A DNA stretch of 64,000 bases from Branchiostoma floridae (Eukaryota; Chordata; Leptocardii; Amphioxiformes; Branchiostomatidae): assembly GCF_000003815.2 (NCBI RefSeq), contig NC_049994.1:4692534-4756533 (forward strand), given 5' to 3'. Positions 1 to 12,600 of this stretch are shown piece after piece (within the stretch, counting starts at the first letter, position 1; each line of letters begins with the position of its first letter). The notes below the pieces were generated by a model. The model had not been told where the DNA came from and did no database searches. It was given only the letters and a program-made list of their open reading frames with translations. The translations under genes were made by a program, and so were the position numbers.

Positions 1-874
1 GCTTTTGTAGATGATAGTAGGGTATACATCTTTCGCTCAAATCTCGTGATTTAGGTCTGATAACGTTAACGCTGTATCTACACACCATCGCAAAACCATC
101 GTCACCACTACTGTTATACAACTGACATATACGAGTCATGCAAGTACCGGGGGCATGTAAGTAACGTTAACACTTTATCAAAATATAACACGAAGAAAAT
201 TTAACTCAACTACTCTATAATTGAAACACAACGAAGGCCATGCTTTTTTCTTCTTTCAAAAACCTGTGTTCCTGCTCAGTAAATCATACAACTTTCGAGG
301 AACATTGTATGATTGCTGTCAATGATTTTGCTGACTTAAAAGTTATCAGTTGTATTGCAGATGAAACGTTCGTAGGTGTAACGTTATTTGCTCAACCCCA
401 TGCAAAAATCTTCAGAAAGAAGTCAACCACCATATGCCTATGCAATTTTGTTACTCCTTTGTATATGATACATGTGAGATGTCATACTGTTGACCCACAG
501 ATTACATAGCAAAACTAATTGTCTATGGAGACCTCCTGTTTGACCTTGAGAAACGTGTGAGAGTTTCAATCGCACCTGGTTATATTTGCATAGTCTAAAA
601 CATATATTTGTTCCGGAAAAACTGTTAAGAAACTTGACATTGACTTCTGCACAGCAAGGAACCCTTTGAAGAGATATTTCATTTTCACTGGGGGATGTGA
701 CACCTGCGTTACACCAAATACCTGTTATTCAGTGTCCATGGACAGAAATTTGACATGGCAAGAAACGCGTGCAACACCGTATAACATGACCTAACAAATG
801 GCCCACCACAAGCGTTTCATCGAGCGTGAAAAATTTTCCTGTCATGTCACATGTGCCCGCCTACAGGTTAGGGT

Positions 875-1080
875 AACGCTAGTTCACCTTTATCCACAGG
901 GTAACCTATATTCGTTGTATTAAGGGATATCAACTGGACGGACGATGGTTTCAAGTTGTAATACGTTCAAAGTATTGTAGTTTGAAGCACCGACTGTCGA
1001 CGTTTTATCCCTAGACCCTAAATACCATTTCCGAAGGCAACGTATATAGGTTACCCCACTGATAAAGGTGAACTAGCGTT
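875..1080. mobile_element. Foldback MITE family A, copy 1
   Basis: The ends are AACGCTAGTTCACCTTTATC and GGTGAACTAGCGTT, with the paired inner blocks GGGTAACCTATAT and ATATAGGTTACCCC, then a palindromic core GTAATACGTTCAAAGTATTG. The same structure recurs at 24756, 32902, 37491 and 58352. Confidence 0.85.
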
Positions 1081-3573
1081 GATACTTCCATTCGGAACCA
1101 AGTGAAAAATTGGCATGTTTTTTTTTTCAAAATGGCGGCCATGTTACCTTAAGTACAGGTTTCTCTCGGCCAACTGAAGCAAATTTGTTTAGTAGGCTAA
1201 AACCCATATTTCAAACGTGATTGTTTCAGAAATCATAAAATCTATTTTGGTCATGTCAAGCCTACAGTTTTCTTTTCTAAACCTCTCATGAAATATGCCA
1301 CATAACGACCGCTCCATTTTTACAAATAAATATAAACACACCGACATAAATTCATAAATCACAGAGTTAATGTTGTACATAAGAGACCCCCCCTTTACCT
1401 ATTAAAGCGATAAAAACGTCAACCCATTAATACACAAGGACTTTGGCCGTCGACAATGACAACAGAACAGGTAGTTCCAAGACACAAAACACTCTCTAAA
1501 ACTGAATGGGGATTTGGCCCTTGAATTGACCAGTAAAGATGCAATTACGTTGGCATAATGAGGTTTGAACGAGTTAATTCTTTCAAAGTTTGTTCCTAGA
1601 CTATAGGAAACTGTAACTTTTAATGTAATAACGTTAGGATCATGGTAATAAGTAAGCAAAGTTACTAGTATGCAATGTCACGTATACCTTGGAAACAGGC
1701 TTTCTAATTACTATGCATGCCTTCTATGGTAATTGGGAAATGTTTATAGAAATTCAAGTGTATATCTTTGCCTCCTTAGTTTTATATGTCTTAAGGAACC
1801 TATAGGAAACTGTAACTTTTAATGTAACGTTAGGTTCATGATAACAAGTAAGAAAAGTTACTAGAATGCAATGTCACCAATACCTTGGCAACAGTCTTTC
1901 TAATTACTATGCCTGCCTTCTATGGCAATTGGGAAATGTTTATAGAAATCCAAGTGTATATCTTTGCCTCTTTAGTTTTACATGTCTTACGGATTAAATA
2001 GTGACCATTGTCCAACTTCAGTGGGGGGCCTAGGGGGTCAAAAGTTATCGTGCAATTACTGTGTTGCCTACCAGAAACATTTGACTGGCCTGGTCCGCAT
2101 GATGTCGAGTAAATAGTCAATTTCGAGTATCATTGTTCTACAGGAGGAAACAATGTATTTAGGGTTTGAAGTAGTCGGGATATCTAGACGGAATCTGGTA
2201 TGGAACTAGGCTCTATGTAATAGTATATCGTTGTTCAGGGATTCACTACAACAGTCTATCCGTTTAACAAACAAATGGTTGCACTCGAAGACCTTCCTAA
2301 CAAACAAACTGTAGGGAGAACAAATACTATGAGAAACTTTATAATCACTGAAACAACACCTGCATCTTCCAATTACTAGAATAGGTATATATATGTACTG
2401 TTGATTGTCGCCGAATGTGTGTCAGACATGTGATTTTACGCTCATTAGTTCCTAGAGGGGTGACTCAAGTGACAATTGTCACGTATAATAATACCACCCC
2501 TCGGCGTTACACAACTTCACAGTGTAGCTTAGGAATTTCGTGCTATCCTTCAAAGAACACAGACTTCCAACGCTGTCTATCTGTAAGATATCTTGTAAAC
2601 GTTTAAGGGACAGCAGCAAAATAAAGACGGTCTTGTTCGTTAAAGATTAACGCTTCTAGCGGTACAGTCGACTGGGTGGGGTAGTGCTTAGCAACAGACG
2701 ATACAAGCTATCGGTGAAACAACGTCCGATCAAAAACATGGGAAGTGTATGAGATAACTCTTTTGTATCACTTTGTATAATATCTTAGTTGATTGCAGTG
2801 AGTTATGCAGACAGTTTTTCACTTTCCTTGTATGAAATTTCACTTGTATTTGTTCTTATTTTCATGTGAGGTCCATGTACTCAGCGTAAATCCTATAGGG
2901 CCTCTATCTGTTTCCTTTTTGTAAAAGATTCACTTAAAGGTATGGAGACCAAAATTCCCCTACACACGGGAAAAGGATAAGTCTGAGATTCATGGACTGA
3001 ATTTTAGTCAAGAAACAGCGTCAGCAAATTTAGTTAAATTTCATGGGTGACTGGGGACCGGTAGAAACGAATATCCACTTGAATCCACTGGATTGATCAT
3101 ACACAACAAAACAGTATTCATCTTCTACGTATACCTTTAGATGTACAGTTGATATAACGTTAGTTTCTAGAACATTCTACGGCATCTTACAAAGGCATTT
3201 TGTACAATTTAGAATGGACAAAACCCCCACAAGAGGCAGATTAAGGAGGCCTCACTTAACGGGTCTTTCAGCACAGATTGCACCTTCTACACGTTTTTAT
3301 AGTACAAGCTTAAGGACACTACAAGGTATCATGTTACAGATGATACTTCTATTTTAGAAGTAGAACTTTCCAAAGACTGGGTCTAAAGCCACATACACGT
3401 TGTTTGACAATCAAAGACTGTGTGGTCTCTATTGTAAAACGCAGTTACTTATCCTTCTTAATCTTGTTAAGCACGCCTTACTTCCCATCCCCTTTTGTTG
3501 TCGAGACGAGGTCGAAACCTTCTCGGGTGTCACCGAGATTTTCTGAGGAACAAGAAGAGTGAAAGTTACGTAC
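1081..3573. other. No supported exon; probable intron of the left gene
   Basis: Near-duplicate 120-bp stretches at 1590-1740 and 1800-1945 (TAGGAAACTGTAACTTTTAA, GGCAATTGGGAAATGTTTAT) are the only clear structure. Frames at 1189-2606 look like chance. Confidence 0.4.
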
Positions 3574-3642
3574 CCTCTGCATTAACTTGAGTCGGAGTTT
3601 GGTCATCTGATCTGTGAGATTTCTTGTGTCTGTAGCCGCCAT
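3574..3642 (-). CDS. First coding exon of an unidentified coiled-coil-like protein gene running left
   Basis: From ATG at 3642 in a good context (ataATGG) the minus strand encodes 23 codons, MAATDTRNLTDQMTKLRLK then LMQR, ending in phase 0 at a strong donor gtacgt (3568-3573). The heptad-like L/M spacing suggests a coiled coil starts here. I found no convincing second exon between 1 and 3567, so intron 1 probably extends beyond the window. The family is not recognised. Confidence 0.6.
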
Positions 3643-3748
3643 TATGGCCGTCTGTGCCGTACCCGTAACACACCTGTTCTGCCTAGCAGCGTTACCTGTG
3701 CCCAGGTGTTTTGGACCGTAACCTGTGAACGTTTATTTGAAGAGGGCG

Positions 3749-3756
3749 TGACGTCA
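3749..3756. promoter_or_regulatory. CRE palindrome TGACGTCA upstream of the 3642 start codon
   Basis: A full 8-bp CREB/ATF site 107 bp upstream of the ATG at 3642, in a locally CpG-containing stretch (3640-3800). The position suits a proximal promoter of the minus-strand gene. No TATA box is evident. Confidence 0.45.
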
Positions 3757-3860
3757 TCGCTGGGCAGTGCCATCGTGGTCGCTCAGGCAAGGCCCCATAG
3801 CGAATAGGAAACCTGGGCAGTCATCATCATCCTGAATGACTACTAGTTTCGTCAGAAGCA

Positions 3861-3925
3861 TATGTGTGTGTGTGTGTCTGTGTGTGTGTCTTTCCGTTTG
3901 TGTGTGTGTTAGAGTGTGTGAGAGC
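3861..3925. repeat. (TG)n microsatellite
   Basis: TG dinucleotides with a few TC interruptions, in the upstream region of the 3642 start codon. Confidence 0.9.
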
Positions 3926-4262
3926 ATTATAACACAAGAGAGACCGAAATTTTTAGGAGGAATACAATTTCTCTAAAATCACTCAACCAATCAATCAACC
4001 ATCGTTGTAAAACAAAAATGTTTCTCAGTGACTCTCGCAAGTGGCTGCAGCGGGGTCCTACTCTTCATGCAGAGGTTAGGCTCCGGCTCCGGTCGTTTTT
4101 ATCGGGCTTTCTTTTTTGTATTGTTTTTCGAAGTCCGCCTAGGTTTTGACAATACAAAATATAATACAATACAAAATAGAAAGCCCCATAAAAACGGCTA
4201 AAAAAACGTTTAAAAAAAACAGCCCGAGCTTAACCTGAGTGCTTGGAGAGTACAGTAGGTAC

Positions 4263-5802
4263 TAGGGCTGGGTATCGGTACAGTGCACCGGTACAGAACC
4301 GGTTTTTCTTATTGGACCGGTCCAGAAAAACCGGACCTGAAAAAATTAGGTGGACCGGATGTTGGACCGATTAGAAAATTAACAGATTATTCTATCAGGC
4401 ATTCACATGTTTTAACGCTTGCAGGTGGAAGAAAATAACAAGAATGAAGTAGAGTAGAGGTAATAGTTTCTACCAAGTTTTACAATCAATCGTACATGTG
4501 CAGTTAGCGTTGTAGGATTTTAAAACGTCAGTGTAAGTTTAATACTCCACCAAACAGATTTCTTTGTAGTGAAATGGACCATTGGTATGAGTCATACTGA
4601 ATCAGGTTCAGGTCCGGACCTGGACCTGATCCTTTGGACCTGAACCGGACCTGGACCTGAATTTTCTGTACCGGTGTGACAGCGATCTCGCCCCCCCCCC
4701 GGCGATCTCGCCCCCCCGGGGGGCGAGATCACTAGCGTTTTCGCCCCCCTTTAGCGTTTTGGCCCCCCCCCCCCCAAGAGCAGCTGGTTTATAATACTAC
4801 ATATTACAGGTGCGCTACCTGGCACTATACTGCACCTGGGGAGTAACGTATATGGTGTGTTACCTGGTACCTATATGGCACCTTATTACCGTACCGTAAG
4901 TTGTCATACCTCGAAAGTCGATACTATATCGTTCGGTGCAAACATGACATTGAAATGAAAAAGACAATTTTTGCAGCTGAGGTGGCATAAAAACAGTGCT
5001 ATACTGCGAACGTATAAATCAACACCGTCTATGGTACGGAATACGTCAGCTATATGTTTTCAATTTGTCACAGTGTTTTCTTTCTTGTGCTGGAAACATT
5101 TCCAAAGCACTAACAAAAACACACGTGAATAATAGTTTCTCATTATAAACACTAATCTACGCGCAAGTTGATATAGCTGTTGCTAAAGTAAATGCTACAC
5201 AACCACTGGTAAAGTACCAGTCTTAAGAAACACGGGTATGCATCAGTTCCTAAATATGTTGGAGGTGAAGATATCCCTTGGCCAGGTGCATAATACCAAA
5301 ATGTGCGTTATTCTAATTAATACCTTATATTTGCATAATTAATAAAGACATTACATAGTTCTTTTGTGGTCACTTCAAGGTAGAGACTTCATATTGGAGA
5401 TATATAGGTTGCTTGAGGACAGGTGAATACAATGAAATACATCTTATGTCAAGACTAAGGTATATGCAATAATGGGAATACAATGGACCCAACCCTCCTT
5501 GTCTGAAACAAGTTCAACTATCTTATTACGTTAATATTGATACTATGAATGGAGTTATGCATCAAACTCGTGTACTTATATCATTCTGAAACTGTATTTT
5601 GTGATTTATACCAATCAACTTCTAAAATGTCATGTAAACCCGTTTTTTTTTGGGGGGGGGGCGAAATCGCTAAAGGGGGGCGAGGTAGGGGGGCGAGATC
5701 ACTAGCCGGGGAGGGCGAGATCGCTAGTGATTTCGCCCCAGGGGGGGGGGGGGGCGAGATCACGGGGGGGCGAGATCGCTGTCACACCGGTACCCAGTCC
5801 TA
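4263..5802. mobile_element. hAT-like MITE with 8-bp target duplication, split by a nested element
   Basis: The ends are inverted: TAGGGCTGGGTATCGGTAC at the left and GTACCCAGTCCTA at the right. The flanking target duplication GTAGGTAC is perfect (4255-4262 and 5803-5810). 8-bp duplications are typical of hAT elements. The interior (GGACCGG/CCGGACCTG blocks) matches the copy at 29698-30115. The right arm is interrupted at 4676-5785. Confidence 0.85.
4676..5785. mobile_element. 1.1-kb non-autonomous DNA element with C/G-run terminal inverted repeats
   Basis: It begins GTGACAGCGATCTCGCC and ends GGCGAGATCGCTGTCAC. The flanks carry ACCGGT on both sides (4670-4675, 5786-5791), a 6-bp target duplication or a 4-bp CCGG with one more base in each end. 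Subterminal blocks of GGGGGGCGAGATCACTAG alternate on both sides; the 4800-5640 core is A/T-rich and non-coding. Confidence 0.8.
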
Positions 5803-6294
5803 GTAGGTACCTTATAACCGCAGTATCTAAAACGCGGTATTTAGGGATATCAAGTCTACGTACACCACAATACCACAATTTACACTTGGATGCCTCTCAC
5901 ATGAGACTTTCAAACCCAGCCTTCAAGAAGTTTGTCCAACTATTACTTCACTTATAGTCTTAATCGGCGTCATGGCCACGGGGCCGCGAATAAATAGTGT
6001 ATTCTACACCCGATATTCCGTCAATTTTGCTTTAAAAAAATCATCGTGCACTATCCTGTCGACCCCGATTGACAAAAATCGATAACGAAAGATTTGGGAA
6101 TATGTTAGAAAATAGTGTAAAAACATTATTTACAAATTGCTTTCTAGCTTGGTCAGTCACTTCCTTCAAGAATGACAGACTAGTGTGTTACGCTTTGGTA
6201 TGGTTTACCGGATATGAACTACAAACAAAGACGCAGTCAAACAAACAGTACACAATCATGTTGTTAAGTCGTTATGAAAATAACCTTGTTTATT

Positions 6295-7203
6295 ACCTTC
6301 GCCAAGAAGGTTATATTTTGGGTAGCGTGTGTTTGTATGTATGTATGTATGTATGTATGTATGTGTGTAGAACACCGGCATAACTGTAGAACGCCTGGAT
6401 GGATTGTATTGATATTTGGTATGTGTGTAGGTCTTGATGAGACCTGGAAACGATTAGATTTTGGGCCCCCTAGCGGCCTGGAAAGGTACTGCAGCGGAAC
6501 TTCCTGGTTTGATATCTCGAGTTCTGAACATGCTGCGGCTGTGATTTTTTAGTGGTAGACAGCTCTTGATGCCAAGAGTAAGTGGTATAGGTTTGGGCTC
6601 CCTAGCGGCTTGTTTTGGAACTGCAGGGTAGGTTTAGTGACAGACTTTGAAAGGGAATAACTCAAGAAGGGGTTGACGGATTGTTATGATTTTTGGTGTA
6701 TAGATAGTTTTAGTGATGCGTCACATAATTATGTATTAATTATGCAAATTGGTATCTAATTTGCATAATTAATTAGAAAATCATCTATACACGCTAAGTT
6801 CTATTATAGGACCATTGCAACATGTGACATTTTTAACTAAGAAGGAGAAGAATATTGATAGATATATATTATGCAAAATAAAGACATAATTTGCATAATT
6901 AATGAGAAAATGCTATAATGTCATTGTGGTAAATGATGGTAACTTCTTACTTGTAGCATATGGAAGTTATGGACAGGTGAACATCATTGAACATTAATTA
7001 TGCAAATGAGGTCCTCATTTGCATAAATTATCAGAAAATGCGATAAAAGCCTTCTCTCTTAACATAGATGTGTACGTCTGTTGTTTGGTGAAGGAGATGA
7101 TCAAGTAATATCATTTATGCAAATGAGAACCTTATTTGCATAATTAATGAAACACACAATTAACACAGCAGTTGTAAAGGTTAGGATCATTTGGCGAAGG
7201 TAT
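6295..7203. mobile_element. Non-autonomous DNA element with TACCTTCGCCAA termini
   Basis: TACCTTCGCCAAGAAGG at the left is matched by TTTGGCGAAGGTA at the right. The interior holds a (TATG)n microsatellite (6331-6365), TTTTGGGCCCCCTAGCGGC, and a block of inverted TATGCAAATGAG/ATTTGCATAATT motifs (6740-7150). The short terminal inverted repeat makes the exact ends uncertain. Confidence 0.55.
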
Positions 7204-7344
7204 GGGGTCGTGGAACTCTAGTTTCTGATATAATTCATGTGAACTCCTGCCACCAATAGTGACAATTAACCAGCATATATATTGGTACAATAGGATATAC
7301 TAGAGTACCAGCTCAACAAAACCTGAACAATTTCTAACATTGCT

Positions 7345-7397
7345 GTGATCTTGAAAAAGAAACAAAGTAAAACACTTTGTTTCTTTTTCAAGATCAC
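7345..7397. repeat. Perfect 24-bp inverted repeat with 5-nt loop
   Basis: 7345-7368 is the exact reverse complement of 7374-7397, with loop AAAAC. The arm starts GTGATCTTGAAAAAGA. There are no mismatches, which is unusual in this diverged repeat-rich setting. Confidence 0.95.
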
Positions 7398-7423
7398 TTG
7401 CACTAAACATGTAACAACAAATA

Positions 7424-7510
7424 TAACGGTAGTTCACCTTTCTTATCGGGGAAACCTAATATACGTTGCTGTTGAAAACATGGTACATTCAATTTAAAGG
7501 CATTCAAAGT
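7424..7510. mobile_element. Foldback MITE family A, one arm only
   Basis: AACGGTAGTTCACCTTTCTTATC and GAAACCTAATATACGTTGC match the left arm of family A. No right arm is seen. Confidence 0.6.
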
Positions 7511-9164
7511 ACGTCTACTCTAACACTAGAACAAACAGCTTGTAAATCTTCTAAATCAACCTAATTAACAAGTATTTGAACCGTACATTGTATCAATTGC
7601 ATTCCATTTCACATGATCTTCGGCATCCATTGTGAGAAAATAATCTTACAAAAATATCAATAATCATTATATAGACTAAGTGTCCAAGTTCATTCTGCAT
7701 TGGGCTGTTTTCTTACATAAGTGCTGAATATGTAATTAATTTCTGTTGCGTTGTTCACTCGGTGAGTTATTTGGGACTTAAGAAACACACTTATATATAC
7801 TGAGGCACTGCCATTCTTAAGACCTCAGTGAATAAATCTTAAAGTTTATGTTTCCACTCTGTGAGGCCATGTTGATTTGATTCTATGGATAGCATCGTCT
7901 GGGAATCTCAAAACGTATCGAACGTACTGTGAAAAAAGGTTGGCTTAAAATCATTATAAAATTCATGTTGTCAGAAAGCATGTACAAATGACTCAACACA
8001 AAGAAGTTACAGAACAATTAATAATATGGGGCATACAGAACAAATTATCATTATGATAGATTCTTCATTTGAGATTCTTTATTGTCTTTTGTCTGACTTT
8101 TGAATCGACTTTGGCACTCTACGACATCCATGTTCTTTTTTTAAAACTTACTGCGCATATTCGTATTTGCCTCAGTACGACTTATATGGCCCAAAACATT
8201 TTTATATGTTAAACAAAATAAATCTCATCTATGCATAATCGGATGTCATCCCCAAAATCAAATCAACATGCTTATTGTCAATTTCACTGTTAACGTGTTC
8301 CATAGTGTCTTACGCTAGACACTGAACACATTCTACGGCTCATGTCTGTAAAACTTTTATCAATCATATTGCTAAAAGATTCAGGTTTGATATGAAGTTC
8401 ATGCTGGAATAGGAAAGGTAAGTGTTAAAAGCAAATTGAAAGTGCTTGATGGTATTTCTGTAATTGTTTTACAGTGGAAATATTGGAGGGGTGCTATAGA
8501 TAATAATCCCACCCTCAACTGTATTACGTACTTTGATAGCTTTTATAACATTAAAACAGAAATCCTCCCACCTTTGTATGCCAAGTCAGTTGTAGATGTG
8601 TTCTATTATTAAGTATTTTAATGTATGATTTTATCACTGTGACAGGAAAGATGGCACCCTCACAGATTATGCATATTCTTAAATCCACTGATTTTGTGAC
8701 ATGTAGAAGATGTTGTATTAGTAAGATTTTTAGGAAGATAAAATGGCCCTAAAAGAAATCAATATAATCATACTATCACTTGATATGCAACATTGAAAAG
8801 AATGTTAGATTGAATTTTCAGTTGTTTTTTGCAGTAGTTTGAAACCTTTCATGCATTTCGTTTTGAAATTCTCACATTTCAATAACACATGGAGAGATAT
8901 AAGTGATCTTGAAATTCATTCATATCTGCCTTAAGGTTCTTACAAAGAATCCATCTTGTAAGTCAACATTCCTTTCAAAATGTTCTTTCATTTTTACCTT
9001 CACAGAAGTTCAATCATGCTAATCTCTGCTTTTCCCTGTCTCTTTCTTGAAACTGAATGTTTCTTAACGGAAATTGTGTTACAGCAAAACATAAAACAGA
9101 AGTTTAGTGTTCCCTTCTCAATGTAACCATACAGTTCAGTTGAATATACCGAAATCACCTAGTA
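7511..9164. other. A/T-rich intergenic stretch without recognised features
   Basis: No frame, inverted repeat or tandem repeat of note was seen between the left-gene promoter region and the 3' end of the MEIOSIN-like gene. Confidence 0.4.
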
Positions 9165-9385
9165 TGGTAACATTTGTAAGCAAATACATATTATTCATTT
9201 TCACATTGTCTAACAAACGAAGTAATGTTTATTCTCAATCACATTCATTTACATGGTGACCAGCCCCACGGCTCTGTCCTGCCACTTGCTACATAATGTA
9301 ATTGAACAACCCAGGGTGTCTCCTACTTCCCCAGTAATCATGAAGGCAGCTAACTGGTCGGGGTCATTGACCTTTATCTATCTAT
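9165..9385. repeat. Interspersed repeat shared with 16440-16705
   Basis: GGTAACATTTGTAAGCAAAT, CTCTGTCCTGCCACTTGCTA and GTCATTGACCT recur in order at 16440-16705, and part at about 30660-30860. It lies in the 3' UTR region of the MEIOSIN-like gene. Confidence 0.65.
9228..9233 (-). terminator. Candidate poly(A) signal AATAAA of the MEIOSIN-like gene
   Basis: The first AATAAA I found on the minus strand after the TAA at 9609-9611, about 380 nt downstream. It lies inside an interspersed repeat, so other signals could be used. Confidence 0.35.
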
Positions 9386-9608
9386 AAAAAAAGAAGAAAC
9401 CTAGCAAAACAATATGTGTCCCTTCTGTGAAGGTAAACATGACAAAAAGCATAACAGCAACATTTGATATAAAAAGAAATACATAAAGTTGAACCTCTTT
9501 GTAGAGCAAGACAAGGGGTGCATGATACTCTTTACAGTGTTCAGCATTTCAACAAGCACTCATGCACACCCCTTTTTGTAAATGGAATGACCCTTATTCG
9601 GACACCTG

Positions 9609-12600
9609 TTACAGTAGCTTTGTCCTTTTTGTAGGGGAGGCTGAGGATTGTGGCACAGGTGCATCATGGGTATCCTCCACAGCTGGGGCATCTTTTGAAA
9701 AAGAACATTATCATCATGGTTAAAATCAACTGATACAAACTGGCAGTTTTGAAGGTCTAAACTTCTGAACATAATTCAGAGCAGATTATTATTGGACTGA
9801 GCAGAGCGCTTTGGACTAATGCCTTTTAAATTTACATTATCTGATATTTTGTTTTAAACTTCTCTGGTTACTCATCAGATCATCCATGCTTCAATAAAAA
9901 TAAAAATAAGAATCTTGAGATTTGTACCAAAGATCTGGAGATTTTGTGATAAATCTTGAAATGTTTCTACTTGATTTTGAGATTTTTTTACTTCATCTTG
10001 ACGTTTTGATTCAAATCTTGTCATGTTTTAAAAAAAATCTCAAGATATCTTGAAAATTGCTTTCAAAAAGTCACGCCTTGAGATGTCGGGATAAATCTTA
10101 AGATCATTTCACAGAATCTTGAGACTTTCTGAAAGATCTTAAAATTGTTCTGAAAAATCTTAAGATTGTTATGAAAAATATCAATTCATAGAATTGATTT
10201 GGAAAATCTCAAGATATGATATCTTGAAAGATGTCAATATTGTCAAAGGATGTCAATCTTGAGATTTACCACAAAATCTGTATGCATCTTTACATAAGTC
10301 AAGGAAAACATTGGACTGATTACAGAAGTTGAAGTTTAGGATGAAGCAAAATTTAATAGTGAGTACGAATTTTTTTGCAACACTTGCCTTTGATGGCTGT
10401 GAAAAGATGCGCCATGTCAGCTCCAGGCTCGCTGACAGGCACATCAATAATGTCATCCCAGGGCACCTCCGCGGCCTCGCAGTTGTTGAAGTTTGGGTCT
10501 TCGTTCATATGGCAGTACCTGAATTTAGAAAAAAAGGATAACCTATTACCAATATTTAGTATGCTTTGTATTTGCAAAAAAGTATAGGAATTCTTTGATG
10601 ATGCGAGGCACCATGGAAAAAACACCTCGGTCTTACAGATACAACTAGTAATAGATAAAACTGGCAGTAGTCAGACTACAATGTACTGAGCACTACAGTT
10701 AAAATGACAAGTGTAAATTGGCCCTACATGTAAGTGACTCACCACTTGTCAGGTAGCTCCTGCGGGTGAGTTTCAGGTGACAGCTGGCGCCACTTGTCAC
10801 AGGTGTCACACTGCACCCACATGGCCTGGTTCACCAGCTGCAGAACTGAAGCAGATGTAAAGCATAATGTGTAGAGAGAGAGAGAGGGAGAGAGGGGGGA
10901 GAGGGAGGGAGAGAGAGATCATGCAGAGAGAAGGAGACAGAGGGAGAGAGAGAGGGAGAGGTAGATCATGGAGGGAGAAGAGAGAGAGTGTTATTCTATG
11001 GGTCAGCAATTGTTCACTCACACAATACAAATACAAGTACAATGTACTACAGTACTATGATTAATTGCCAATGGGACTATACTGTAAAGTGGGATTGTCC
11101 CTGGTAAGCTCAACTGATAGCTGAGCCACACAGTTGCTCCTGGTTCTAAAAATGGGAGACTCCAGTTCAATCCTAGGTAGGGCATCTCGGTTTGGGCAGC
11201 ACCTATCTTTTAGAAGGAACATGAACTTAGGCCTTCAACAGGTCCTGTGTTTGACGAGACGTCTCAAACACATTTAAGAGGATGGGCTTTGCAACCTCTC
11301 CCTGTAAAAATATACTCTGCAACAGAAAAAGCATGAAAATTTACTGAACCTATTAAAGTATGCCACTGGACGTCTAAGTGACAGGGTGAACAACAACAAC
11401 AATATACTGTGAAGTACAGACCAGTAGGCAACACTATAACCTCAGACAGCATTATGCATTACCAGGACTCTTCCTTTTGTATTTTCTTTTCTTCCCTCCT
11501 GTCGTTCCCGCCACAGGCAGGTCATCTTCTCGCGGACGCAGGCGTGAGGGGATGGGGGACGACTTGTCCTTGGAACCGGGAGTTTTGGCAGTCCTGATGC
11601 CGCCATAGTTCCAACTGGGGTGCTCGTTGCGGATCTTTTCCATTTCCTCAAAGAATTCCTGCCTGTGGATAGAAGACAACAAGTCTGAGGTTTGCTGAGA
11701 TTTATAAGTCAGTGACAGAAATTGGACTCATTTACTCACTCATTCGCTCACTCATTCGCTCACGCATGCACTCACTCACACACTCACTCACACACTAACT
11801 CACTCACTCACACTCACTCACACACTCACTCACACACTAACTCACTCACTCACACACTCACTCACACACTAACTCACTCACTCACTCACTCACTCACACA
11901 CTAACTCACTCACTCACACACTCACTCATTTGCTCACTCATTCGCTCACGCATGCACTCACACACTCACTCACACACTAACTCACTCACTCACTCACTCA
12001 CACACACACACTCACTCACTCACTCACACACTAACTCACTCACTCACTCACACACTCACTCATTCGCTCATGCACTCACTCACTCAACCTCCTTCTATGC
12101 AGCGCTGAATCTGATGTGTCTTACTGAGCAGAGATCTATTAGGATGCAGGTTTGAATCTGCATTGGAGAATGTCACTCACTTGAACTCTCATTCAATGAT
12201 GATGACCCACTGACTCACTTTTTATATTCATTCAATTGAGTGAGTGAGTGCAATCACTCAGCCAACCAACTAATCATCTAAGTTATCAATTTTTAATATA
12301 TGCCAGAAGAAGTACTACATTTTCCTATTTTCTCATGCTGCCATCCCTTTCATGGCTGTTATACAAGTTTGTGTAGGTGATACATAATGGTCTACATTGC
12401 AGCACCACCTACCAAACATATTATGTACTGCAGTGCTTCACTTCTTCTAGGAATTATTGCACAGTGCATTTTTAGGACTCATTGAAATGTGTCAAATGCT
12501 AATTTGCCTGCCTTTACAACTTGATATGGAGCAATGACTATGTTTTACAAAAGATGCACTACTACATTTGTGGCTTGAAAGAAGGTATAACCACAGATGG

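Noticed and set aside
5549-5957. Gly/Arg-rich frames
   Set aside because: They lie in the G-run terminal repeat of the nested transposon.
11722-12155. HSHTHSLTH-type frames
   Set aside because: Encoded by a CACT microsatellite.
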